Origin: Schwartzia sp. (in: firmicutes)
GTDB lineage: Bacteria > Bacillota > Negativicutes > Selenomonadales > Selenomonadaceae
Assembly: GCA_024691625.1 (NCBI GenBank)
Contig: JAILNL010000139.1
Span: 1 to 9,864, forward strand
DNA: 9,864 nt
Reading direction: 5' to 3'
The notes beneath the pieces are model-generated. The model did not search any database. It was not told where the DNA came from and was given only the letters and a program-made list of their open reading frames with translations. Within the stretch, counting starts at the first letter, position 1. Every line of letters begins with the position of its first letter. Of this stretch, positions 1 to 6,436 are shown piece after piece. The translations under genes and the position numbers were made by a program.

Positions 1-55
1 GCAATTTTAATCTGATTCCTCTAAAATGCTCTTATCCTACTGATGGAGTGATTTT

Positions 56-1108
56 ATGCAGCTCGTTTATACACTCGCACTGGCAGTGTCGGGCGGATTT
101 TTATTATCCCTTGTTAATGCGCCTTTACCGTGGACGCTTGGACCGATTCTTTTTGTTTCAGCTACATCATATATATTGAAAAGAAAATTTCTGTGGTCGT
201 TAAAAATACGCAACGCCGCATTAATTCTTCTTGGATATGGAATGGGCCGGCCTTTTACGGCGGAAGCCGGGCAGGTGATTCTGACGCATCTCCCGCTCAT
301 GCTTCTCGCTACCTTTGTTACAATAGCCGCGGGTCTTTTTGCTGCATGGCTGATGTTTCGGTATACAAAGATAAATTTCACAAGCTGCCTTTTAGGCTGC
401 GTTCCGGGAGGACTTTCCCAGATGGTAATCCTTGCGGATGAAATTCCTGATGCAGATCTTACCGCCGTTACCATCATGCAGACACTTCGTATGCTGTCGG
501 TCGTTTTCACAATTCCTTTTCTTGCTATTCACGTTCTCCCCGCAGGTGATGCCGTGACAGCTTCTGCAATTCATCATGCGCCGGATATAACTGTCATTCT
601 GACTTTTGCTGTGGTTGCAATTTCAGGGGCATTCATCGGAAAACTGATACATCTTCCTACCGCGTCACTGCTCGGCCCTATTCTCAGCACTGCGGCATTT
701 CTCGTTATTACAGGAAGCAGCGCGCCTGTGGTCCCTACTGCATTTCTCAATACAGCTCAGGTATTCGTAGGTGCTTATATCGGTTCTAGCATAGACCTCA
801 GAAAAATTCGTGAATACAACGGCATGGGACTTACTTTGCTTTTAGGTGTCATAATGGTCCTCATCGCCTCAGGCTGTATGGCAATCTTCCTGTCGCACGT
901 AACGAGGGCAAACCTTGTTACCATGTTCCTCAGCACAGCTCCCGGAGGACTCGCTGAAATGGGCATTGTTGCTCTGGTGGTACATGCCGATACAGCCACC
1001 ATGACTGCCTACCAGTTAACCCGCCTTCTTTTTATCATGCTCATTTTTCCGCTTATTGCCAAATATATCGTCAGGCATATTCATCCGGTCAAAAAGCGTG
1101 AAGCATGA
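56..1108 (+). CDS. AbrB-family integral membrane protein (putative transporter)
   Basis: This is a 350-residue, highly hydrophobic protein with about ten predicted membrane segments and a basic C-terminal end (KKREA). It is internally duplicated: LGPIL at residues 28-32 recurs at 206-210, and CVPGGLSQM at 115-123 recurs as TAPGGLAEM at 294-302. That two-copy PGGL(S/A)(Q/E)M pattern is characteristic of the AbrB family (COG3180), named after an E. coli protein linked to aidB regulation and often mislabelled ammonia monooxygenase. The length is normal for the family. The ATG is preceded by GGAG at 45-48. A possible -10 box (TAAAAT, 22-27) lies upstream, but its -35 would fall outside the window. 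The gene is followed by its own terminator and appears monocistronic. The transported substrate is unknown. Family assignment is confident, function is not. Confidence 0.88.
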   Translation: MQLVYTLALAVSGGFLLSLVNAPLPWTLGPILFVSATSYILKRKFLWSLKIRNAALILLGYGMGRPFTAEAGQVILTHLPLMLLATFVTIAAGLFAAWLMFRYTKINFTSCLLGCVPGGLSQMVILADEIPDADLTAVTIMQTLRMLSVVFTIPFLAIHVLPAGDAVTASAIHHAPDITVILTFAVVAISGAFIGKLIHLPTASLLGPILSTAAFLVITGSSAPVVPTAFLNTAQVFVGAYIGSSIDLRKIREYNGMGLTLLLGVIMVLIASGCMAIFLSHVTRANLVTMFLSTAPGGLAEMGIVALVVHADTATMTAYQLTRLLFIMLIFPLIAKYIVRHIHPVKKREA

Positions 1109-1143
1109 TTTGTACAGTTTTTTAGCTAATCCCCGCAGTTGGT

Positions 1144-1182
1144 GCCGTGACAAATTCTATGGAATTTTGTCACGGCTTTTTT
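1144..1182 (+). terminator. Rho-independent terminator of the AbrB-family gene
   Basis: Arms 1144-1157 (GCCGTGACAAATTC) and 1162-1176 pair around a TATG loop, with one extra T bulged in the right arm. Six T residues follow at 1177-1182. It lies 36 bases after the stop codon and separates this gene from the par cassette. Confidence 0.9.
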
Positions 1183-1251
1183 ATGCTTTAATTCATCCCT
1201 GCCTTTACTAACTTCTAAAAGTTTTTAGTTGATTGCATAAATCTCTAAATT

Positions 1252-1327
1252 GTCCATTTTGTGGAAATTAGTCCAAGCGTTGGACTCTAGTCCTTTTGTT
1301 GGATTTTTGTTTTTCTATTGGATTTTT
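1252..1327 (+). repeat. Four tandem 19-bp iterons upstream of parA
   Basis: Four head-to-tail 19-bp units start at 1252, 1271, 1290 and 1309. Each has the pattern GTCC(A/T)-N5-TGGA-N5, and the last is degenerate at its 5' end (GTTT). TGGA falls at 1262, 1281, 1300 and 1319, exactly 19 bp apart each time; GTCC falls at 1252, 1271 and 1290. Unit 2 includes a perfect palindrome, AGTCCAA-GCG-TTGGACT (1270-1286). Unit 4 overlaps the predicted parA -35 box. Direct repeats next to parAB commonly serve as ParB-binding centromere and/or autoregulatory operator. That role is inferred; the periodicity is directly seen. Confidence 0.85.
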
Positions 1328-1347
1328 CTTGTTTTTATAGGTACAAT
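1318..1347 (+). promoter_or_regulatory. Predicted parAB promoter
   Basis: TTGGAT (1318-1323) and TACAAT (1342-1347) are separated by 18 bp, a good sigma-A-type pair, about 30 bp before the parA start. The -35 hexamer contains the TGGA of the fourth iteron, so a protein bound to the iterons should block RNA polymerase. This fits partition-operon autorepression. Confidence 0.6.
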
Positions 1348-1377
1348 AAACTAGAATGAAAGGCAGAGGTGAACGAA

Positions 1378-2205
1378 ATGAGTAATAATGATACGAAAAA
1401 ACCGGTTGTCATAACCGTAGCAAACAACAAAGGCGGAGTTGGAAAAACTACCGCAGCTGCTGCTGTTGCACATCTTTTAAGCCTGAAGGAAAAGCGTGTC
1501 CTCCTTATTGACACGGACCCGCAGGGAAACTGCGCCCAGCAGTTCGGTATTGACTCCACAGATGATATAGGGCTCCTCGGCGAGCTCCTGCTTGACCGTG
1601 TTAACAGAAACGCAGATGCAAAGCATGCTCCTCTGGAAAACTACATCGTTAAGAGCCCTGTAGTTCCGGAGGTCGATGTTCTTTCCGGCGGAAAACCGCT
1701 GAACAAGGCAGTCTATACGGTAATCTTTGCCGTTAATTCTGTTGTTGCTGCAAATGTCTTCCGACGCATTATGAAGGAAGCTGATATGTACGATTACGTC
1801 GTGGTTGATACTTCTCCGTCCTTCTCCAGCTTTACCGATGCGGTTTTCATGGGAACAGATTGGGTTCTTGCCCCGATGCTTCCGGACAAAAACTCCATCG
1901 ATGGCGTAAATACTCTCTTCAAATATCTCGCCCCAATCCGCGAAGAAGGCGAGCATGATATCCGTGTAGCAGGAGTTTTCTTCAACCAGGCAAACGATCG
2001 CTCGCGCACCCTTCATGAATTTGAGCCGCTCATACGTGACAGCTGGAAGGACTATGTCCTCAAAACAAAAATCCCTGTAAATCCTGCAGCTGTTGCCGGA
2101 GCAATCAATGACGATCAGCCTGTCACTCTGAAATATCCGGTTGCAAAAGCGACTAAAGCTTATAAAAAGCTTATTGAGGAGGTGCTCGAACGTGTCGAAG
2201 CTTAA
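1378..2205 (+). CDS. parA: ParA-type partition ATPase
   Basis: This is a 275-residue ParA/Soj-family P-loop ATPase. The deviant Walker A motif KGGVGKTT is at residues 18-25, Walker A' (LLIDTDPQGN) at 42-51, and Walker B (VVVDTSP) at 141-147. There is no N-terminal helix-turn-helix, so it is the short form, in which transcriptional control usually falls to ParB. In this family, ATP-bound dimers coat the nucleoid and ParB triggers hydrolysis, moving the centromere-bearing DNA. ATG 1378 is chosen because AGAGGTG (1365-1371) lies 6 bases ahead; an in-frame GTG at 1369 would sit inside that ribosome binding site. The gene is followed at once by parB in an overlapping frame. Whether it segregates the chromosome or derives from a plasmid or integrated element cannot be told from this window. 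Confidence 0.93.
   Translation: MSNNDTKKPVVITVANNKGGVGKTTAAAAVAHLLSLKEKRVLLIDTDPQGNCAQQFGIDSTDDIGLLGELLLDRVNRNADAKHAPLENYIVKSPVVPEVDVLSGGKPLNKAVYTVIFAVNSVVAANVFRRIMKEADMYDYVVVDTSPSFSSFTDAVFMGTDWVLAPMLPDKNSIDGVNTLFKYLAPIREEGEHDIRVAGVFFNQANDRSRTLHEFEPLIRDSWKDYVLKTKIPVNPAAVAGAINDDQPVTLKYPVAKATKAYKKLIEEVLERVEA
2176..2182 (+). promoter_or_regulatory. Ribosome binding site that fixes the parB start
   Basis: GAGGAGG inside the end of parA lies 9 bases before GTG 2192. No comparable site precedes the longer in-frame ATG at 2141. Confidence 0.8.
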
Positions 2206-3310
2206 TCTTGTCAGCCCAAACACACGGGATACAACCACAGGGATTTCCAAATCCTTCCTTTCAGGTATGACTGAAGAAGAGAAAAAAGAAACCATAAAAA
2301 TGTCAAAAAACATCCAGAGCAAACTGCAGCATAGGGAGGAACTCAGCAAAAAAACTCCTACGCAGTACCAGGGCGAAGATGTCGGCGCAACTGAAGCATT
2401 CAAATATCTTTTCCCGGAGCCTTCTATCGAAAAAAAAGTTCCGCTTTCTCTTCTGGATCCTGCTCCAAACGACTGGAACTTCTTTGGTCGTCCGGACAAG
2501 GAGCAGTATGAGCTTCTGATTGATTCGATCATCTGCCATGGTCTTTTGAACCCGGTCACTCTTTGGAAACGTCCAAACGGACGATATATGATTCTCTCCG
2601 GGCATACACGCGCTTCCGTATTTGAAGCCTGCCGTGATGCCTCGGATGATGACAAGAAAAAGGAATGGGAAGAGATTCCCGCAAAAATTTACGGTGAAGA
2701 CGAAATAAAAGAGGATACGGCACAGCAGATTATCATCGAAGCTAACATGTGCCAGCGCGCAAAAGAGTCCGTCCGTCTCCGTGTACGCTGCATAGGGCGC
2801 CTTGCAGAAATCGGACGGCGCCAGCACCGCTACGGTGACGCTAACGATAAAGTAACGCAGCGTATTGCGGAACGCTGGGGCATAAAGCGCTCCTCCGTAT
2901 TCTTCTATCAGCGAGTTGCAAAATTCCTGCTTCCCGCACTTGCGGACCGTTTCAGCGACCATCTCATGAGTCGTACGGTTACGGACTATCTCTGCCGTCT
3001 TTCCACGGATGTGCAGCAGCACATGATTGACTCTGGCTACATCGCACGTCTTACGATTGCTTATGCACGCCAGTTCAAAGAGGGAATGACCAACGAAGAC
3101 ATTGACAGGATTTTCAGCGAAAGCTCTCCTGAGCGTCACACCTACAACATGCAGCTTTCATTTGCAAAGCCCAAGGATTCTGAAATCCTCGGTATATGCG
3201 TATCGAAAAAGGATTTAGAAAAATGCCGCGAAATTGTTCTGAAGGCATTGGCGAACGCAGATATTTCTCAGGAAACAAAGGATATGCTCAAAACACAGTT
3301 CTCCAAATAA
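2192..3310 (+). CDS. parB: ParB-family partition protein
   Basis: This protein is 372 residues from GTG 2192, overlapping the end of parA by 14 bases, so the two are probably translationally coupled. The ParB/Srx domain spans roughly 80-190. It carries the nucleotide-pocket motifs as LSGHTRAS (135-142) and EANMCQR (183-189), where chromosomal Spo0J has GERR and ENxQR. The N-x-x-QR and GH-x-R spelling recalls ParB proteins of plasmids and conjugative elements. A central helix-turn-helix follows around 219-245 (TQRIAERWGIKRSSVFFYQRV). The N-terminal 20 residues hold R12 and may act as the ParA-stimulating peptide. The remainder (about 250-372) is not recognisable and may dimerise. Expected role: bind the flanking repeats, load as a CTP clamp and activate ParA. 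Family is certain; the binding site is inferred from context. Confidence 0.9.
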   Translation: MSKLNLVSPNTRDTTTGISKSFLSGMTEEEKKETIKMSKNIQSKLQHREELSKKTPTQYQGEDVGATEAFKYLFPEPSIEKKVPLSLLDPAPNDWNFFGRPDKEQYELLIDSIICHGLLNPVTLWKRPNGRYMILSGHTRASVFEACRDASDDDKKKEWEEIPAKIYGEDEIKEDTAQQIIIEANMCQRAKESVRLRVRCIGRLAEIGRRQHRYGDANDKVTQRIAERWGIKRSSVFFYQRVAKFLLPALADRFSDHLMSRTVTDYLCRLSTDVQQHMIDSGYIARLTIAYARQFKEGMTNEDIDRIFSESSPERHTYNMQLSFAKPKDSEILGICVSKKDLEKCREIVLKALANADISQETKDMLKTQFSK

Positions 3311-3319
3311 AGTTCGTAC

Positions 3320-3383
3320 AAAAGAGTCCATTTTTTAGAGATAAGTCCAATATTGGACTTATCTCTAAAAAATGGACTCTTTT
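3320..3383. repeat. Perfect 64-bp palindrome downstream of parB
   Basis: Every base from 3320 to 3351 pairs with 3352 to 3383, giving 32-bp arms with no loop; pairing first fails at 3319/3384. It begins 9 bases after the parB stop. It contains GTCCA at 3326 and 3345 and TGGAC at 3354 and 3373, each pair 19 bp apart, the same half-sites and spacing as the iterons before parA. The centre is AAGTCCAA-TA-TTGGACTT (3343-3360). The nonamer ATCTCTAAA (3361-3369) also occurs at 1241-1249 next to the upstream iterons. It is probably a second ParB-binding site; being followed by T-rich DNA, it may also terminate transcription. Confidence 0.93.
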
Positions 3384-3388
3384 CTTTT
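3320..3388 (+). terminator. Possible parAB terminator formed by the palindrome
   Basis: As RNA the palindrome would fold into a very long, mostly A-U hairpin followed by TTTTCTTTT. It is the only terminator-like structure after parB. The perfect symmetry and shared half-sites suggest termination is not its sole purpose. Confidence 0.5.
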
Positions 3389-3504
3389 GTAAATTTGATA
3401 TATATGCAGGAAAATACAGAGCTATCACGAAATATAAAATATGAGAATAATTTTTAACTCAAATGAAGATGTTTTAACCTATACACAGGACAGGACTGAT
3501 TAAT
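3389..3504 (+). other. AT-rich leader before the hybrid kinase
   Basis: This stretch between the palindrome and the kinase gene is very AT-rich. Several TATA-like hexamers occur, but none has a well-spaced -35 box. The ribosome binding site is probably AGGA at 3492-3495, 9 bases before the ATG. No RNA gene or small ORF is supported. Confidence 0.35.
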
Positions 3505-5208
3505 ATGACACCAAAAAATCTCTCAGAGCTGCTGGATATAGACGAATTGAAGAGCCTGCAGAGAAAGTTCGCTGCCGCCACCGGCATGGGCTGCGTCTCT
3601 GAGGACAGAAACGGCAGAATAATAAAATCCAATTACATAGCAGATTACTGTCTCTATACTCGCCTTTCCGAAGAAGGACGCAGACGATGCAAGGAATGTG
3701 ACCGCAGCGATGTGGAACGGGCCGTTGCCTCGCAGAAGATGGTTATTTCAAGATGCCATACCGGTCTAATCAACTTCACCGCTCCAATCATGGCTGACGG
3801 AAAACATGTCGGAGCCATTATGGGCGGTCAGGCTTTTGACCGGCAGCCGGATATGGAAAAAATAAAGAAACTGGCACAAGAGCTCGGTATCCCCGAAGAT
3901 CGTTATATAGAAGCTGCGAAGGAAATCCCCATAGTTCCGCGCAAACGCATCGAAGGTGCCGCAGAGCTTTTATCCGTTACTGCAAACATTCTCTCCGAAA
4001 AAGCGTGCGAAGCCCTACATGCCGAAGAAAGGCTCAAAAAAATGGAGCGGGCGAGCAATGCAAAGCTGGAATTCATTTCAAAGTTGAGCCACGATATCCG
4101 AACTCCAATTGGAATCATAAATAACATGACGAATTTCGCTCTGGAGGATATAAACGAGCCAGAAAAAGTCAAAGATGAGCTTCAGAAAATACGCGCGGCA
4201 AACACATATCTGCTGAATCTGATAAATGATGTTCTCGATCTGTCTAAAATCGAAAACGGCAATATCGAGCTTAATCCGGAGCCATACACTTTCAAAGATT
4301 TTTCACAGTATCTTGGCACTTTGATTCAGTCCATGTGCGATAAAAAAGGAATCACCTTCAAAATCGAGTCAGTAAATACCGTTGACCCGATTTACGTTGA
4401 CAAAATGCGTTTCAACCAGATAGGAATGAATCTTTTATCCAACGCGGTAAAATATACTCCTGCAGGCGGTACCGTAACATACATCAACGATGCAGAACGG
4501 TTGCCTGATTCAAGGGTAAGGCTGCGTGTAACCGTCAAAGACACCGGCATAGGAATGAGCCCGAAATTTCTGAAGAAGATTTTCACTCCATACTCTCAGG
4601 AGCTGGACAATCCTCTTCGGGATAAAACAACAGTAAGCACGGGACTTGGGATGTCCATTGTTGCCAAGCTAATAGAGCTGATGAACGGAACAATTTCTAT
4701 CGAGAGTGAAGTGGGGAAGGGGACTTCAATCACCTGGGAAGCAATACTGCCGGGTGAAGGTGACAACCCGGCGAACACTGTCGAACAAACATCTAATGCC
4801 TCCGAAATGAAAAAAACAGCCCTGACAGGCCGCGTACTTCTTGTGGAAGACAATGAAATCAATACAATGATTGCAGAACGGCTGCTGGAGGATATAGGCC
4901 TCGAAATTGACAGTGTAGCAAATGGAAAAGACGGCGTGGCAAAATTCAATGAATCCGAACCCGGATTTTATGACGTGATTCTCATGGATATTCAAATGCC
5001 TGTCATGGACGGAGTAGAAGCCATGAAGACTATTCGAAAACTGGACCGGGAAGATGCAGTCAGAATTCCTATATATGCGTTGACCGCGGATGTGTATTCC
5101 GAGAAAAATGTAAAGATAGACTCTCTCGGGTTTAACGGAGTTTTGCTTAAACCAATGGAAAGAAATGCGATTTACTCAGCTCTGTCAAAACATCTGAAAA
5201 CCAAATAA
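3505..5208 (+). CDS. PocR-domain hybrid sensor histidine kinase with receiver
   Basis: This is a 567-residue protein with no signal peptide or membrane segment, so it is cytosolic. The N-terminal PocR sensory domain (about 7-165) has the typical cysteine pattern YCLY (C49), CKEC (C62, C65) and RCHTGL (C84). A short coiled linker (165-185) leads to a HisKA domain with phospho-acceptor H196 in LSHDIRTP. The HATPase domain follows: N box around N309-N313, G1 DTGIGM 346-351, G2 STGLGM 378-383. A receiver (442-565) has E448/D449, phospho-acceptor D495 (LMDIQMP), T527 and K549. PocR domains are proposed to bind small organic ligands, as in the propanediol regulator PocR. No DNA-binding output domain is present, so phosphate probably passes to a regulator encoded elsewhere. 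No adjacent partner gene is seen and the ligand is unknown. Confidence 0.92.
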   Translation: MTPKNLSELLDIDELKSLQRKFAAATGMGCVSEDRNGRIIKSNYIADYCLYTRLSEEGRRRCKECDRSDVERAVASQKMVISRCHTGLINFTAPIMADGKHVGAIMGGQAFDRQPDMEKIKKLAQELGIPEDRYIEAAKEIPIVPRKRIEGAAELLSVTANILSEKACEALHAEERLKKMERASNAKLEFISKLSHDIRTPIGIINNMTNFALEDINEPEKVKDELQKIRAANTYLLNLINDVLDLSKIENGNIELNPEPYTFKDFSQYLGTLIQSMCDKKGITFKIESVNTVDPIYVDKMRFNQIGMNLLSNAVKYTPAGGTVTYINDAERLPDSRVRLRVTVKDTGIGMSPKFLKKIFTPYSQELDNPLRDKTTVSTGLGMSIVAKLIELMNGTISIESEVGKGTSITWEAILPGEGDNPANTVEQTSNASEMKKTALTGRVLLVEDNEINTMIAERLLEDIGLEIDSVANGKDGVAKFNESEPGFYDVILMDIQMPVMDGVEAMKTIRKLDREDAVRIPIYALTADVYSEKNVKIDSLGFNGVLLKPMERNAIYSALSKHLKTK

Positions 5209-5212
5209 ATAT

Positions 5213-5252
5213 AAAAATACCCCATCTGCATTAAAGCAGATGGGGTATTTTT
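5213..5252. terminator. Bidirectional terminator between kinase and panE-like gene
   Basis: A perfect 17-bp stem (5213-5229 with 5236-5252) closes on an ATTAAA loop. The GC-rich core is CCCCATCTGC, flanked by A5 on the left and T5 on the right. It therefore ends transcripts from both convergent genes, lying 4 bases after the kinase stop and 11 bases beyond the panE-like stop. Confidence 0.93.
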
Positions 5253-5263
5253 ATTTCAGCCAT

Positions 5264-6199
5264 TCATATACTCATATCTTTTAATTCATTGTAATATCGT
5301 GTGCAGACAGGAACGTCCACACTATATTCCTTTGCCTTGCGAATCAGCGATCCGAGAAAAGCATCCAGCTCTGTAGGACGTCCCGCGGAAACATCGCGTT
5401 CCATGGAGCTTGTTGCTTTCGGAGACTGCTTCGTTGTCATAAAGGTAAACTGCTTCTCAATCAGGTCCTCAGGCAGGGAAATCCCTATAGCCTTGCTTAC
5501 CGCATACGCCTCTTCAAAAAGTCCCCTTATATCCTTCAGCTTTTCAGGATCCTCACGGATAGGGCCGATACTTGTCTTATAGCGTGCCGTTATAGTGTTA
5601 AAGGCACAGTTCAAAATATACTTTCTCCATATCTCCGCTTCGATATCCTCAGCAAAGCGGCAGTCAAAATCAACTGACCTCATTATTTCATGCAGAGCAT
5701 GGGCCGCATTTACCGATGTTTCGTACTTGTCCTTTGTCCCGAGGAACATATATGTATATGTTCCCGACTGTTTCGCAGAAAAGTCCTCCTGCGCCCCGGT
5801 TATAGTATAAATAACGCTGTCAAGCACATGTGCCTGCTGAAACAGCTTCCTGAGTCTGTCCCCGGGTTCAATTCCGTTCATAACAGGAATAATAACCGTA
5901 TCAGGCCCGATACATGGCGCTATTTGCTTCGCAATTGCATCGAGAGAATAATTTTTGACGCATACAAAAACAAAATCCTGTACGCCCAGTGCTTCTCCGT
6001 TTTCTTCAACATTTGCAGGCTGTGAAACAACTTCACCGTAAAAATCACTGTGCAGGACAAGACCTTTTTCCCTGAATGATTCCGCACGCTTTCCACGCGC
6101 TATCACGCTGAGTGAATCTGCATATTTTTTACCGAGCATGGCAGCAATAAGAGTTCCTATAGCTCCGACTCCGGCAACGCATAACTTCGGATTGCCCAT
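5264..6199 (-). CDS. Ketopantoate reductase family protein (PanE/ApbA-like)
   Basis: This is a 311-residue NAD(P)H-dependent 2-oxoacid reductase of the PanE/ApbA family; the founding member reduces ketopantoate to pantoate for coenzyme A synthesis. The Rossmann motif GVGAIG is at residues 10-15. K82 sits in VCVKNY and N108 in VMNGI. The catalytic segment W191-R-K193-Y-I-L-N197-C-A-F-N201 matches the family's lysine and asparagine pattern. The C-terminal SSMERD (264-269) and GRPTELD (273-279, E277) match the pantoate-binding region. The ATG at 6199 is preferred over a start 69 bases further upstream because GAAGGAGG (complement of 6207-6214) lies 7 bases ahead and the glycine-rich strand then begins at the N-terminus, as is usual. 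Many paralogues act on other 2-oxoacids, so true PanE activity is not assured. The gene stands alone and is divergent from bioY. Confidence 0.88.
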   Translation of the reverse strand: MGNPKLCVAGVGAIGTLIAAMLGKKYADSLSVIARGKRAESFREKGLVLHSDFYGEVVSQPANVEENGEALGVQDFVFVCVKNYSLDAIAKQIAPCIGPDTVIIPVMNGIEPGDRLRKLFQQAHVLDSVIYTITGAQEDFSAKQSGTYTYMFLGTKDKYETSVNAAHALHEIMRSVDFDCRFAEDIEAEIWRKYILNCAFNTITARYKTSIGPIREDPEKLKDIRGLFEEAYAVSKAIGISLPEDLIEKQFTFMTTKQSPKATSSMERDVSAGRPTELDAFLGSLIRKAKEYSVDVPVCTRYYNELKDMSI

Positions 6200-6239
6200 G
6201 ATTATTCCTCCTTCTGTTATCCTTCCAAATACTGCCCAT

Positions 6240-6268
6240 ATTCTATCATGTGCGCAAAACCGCCGCAA
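6240..6268 (-). promoter_or_regulatory. Predicted promoter of the panE-like gene
   Basis: On the minus strand, TTGCGG (6268-6263) and TAGAAT (6245-6240) are 17 bp apart and lie 41 bp upstream of the chosen ATG. The match is reasonable but unproven. Confidence 0.5.
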
Positions 6269-6318
6269 TGAATAAAAATTAAAGTTTCACATCATATTAA
6301 ATATATATCGTATAATAA

Positions 6319-6350
6319 ATGTTAACTTAATGCTAGCCATTAGTTGACGT
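6319..6350 (+). promoter_or_regulatory. BirA-like biotin operator of the bioY operon
   Basis: Half-sites ATGTTAACT (6319-6327) and AGTTGACGT (6342-6350) are inverted, match at 7 of 9 positions, and are separated by 14 bp. This fits the known bacterial BirA operator form, roughly TTGTTAAC(C)-N14 to 16-(G)GTTAACAA. The right half contains the -35 box, so BirA bound with biotinyl-AMP would occlude the promoter. The downstream bioY gene supports the assignment independently. Confidence 0.72.
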
Positions 6351-6371
6351 TTGCTGTACGCATGATATAAT
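6344..6371 (+). promoter_or_regulatory. Promoter of the bioY operon
   Basis: TTGACG (6344-6349) and a consensus TATAAT (6366-6371) are 16 bp apart. Transcription should begin near 6378, leaving a leader of about 59 bases. It is the best promoter match in the window and, if unregulated, would be strong. Confidence 0.8.
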
Positions 6372-6376
6372 AAGCT

Positions 6377-6392
6377 TGTCAGTGCACTGACA
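6377..6392. promoter_or_regulatory. 16-bp perfect palindrome at the predicted start site
   Basis: TGTCAGTG-CACTGACA is perfectly symmetric and starts 5 bases after the -10 box, where the transcript should begin. Size, symmetry and position are typical of an operator for a dimeric repressor (TetR- or GntR-like in style). It does not match FapR, FabT or CcpA sites as I know them. As RNA it could form a small hairpin, but a terminator is unlikely because no immediate U-run follows. Confidence 0.6.
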
Positions 6393-6436
6393 CGATGATT
6401 TTTAACATAAATCTTTGATGAATAAGAGGGATATAC

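Noticed and set aside
1215..1228. Small palindrome CTAAAA-GT-TTTTAG upstream of the iterons.
   Set aside because: It is short and AT-only apart from its ends, not in the 19-bp register, and likely by chance in such AT-rich DNA.
1252..1327. The 19-bp repeats as a miniature CRISPR array.
   Set aside because: The units are contiguous and short with no unique spacers of 30 bp or so, and no cas genes are near; an iteron array explains them.
2141..2191. A longer ParB start at ATG 2141.
   Set aside because: It would add 17 basic residues read out of the parA C-terminus, with no ribosome binding site; GTG 2192 has GAGGAGG at 9 bases.
1477..2655. A 392-codon open frame on the minus strand across parA and most of the first half of parB.
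   Set aside because: It lies fully antisense to two confidently identified genes, its translation resembles no family I know and is rich in Ser, Cys and Phe in the way of reverse-frame noise, and it lacks a convincing ribosome binding site.
2303..3139. A 278-codon minus-strand frame inside parB.
   Set aside because: It is a shadow of the parB coding frame; no independent motifs, start signal or promoter.
6311..6316. A second TATAAT upstream of bioY.
   Set aside because: No -35 hexamer sits at 16-18 bp; the TATAAT at 6366 with TTGACG is clearly better.
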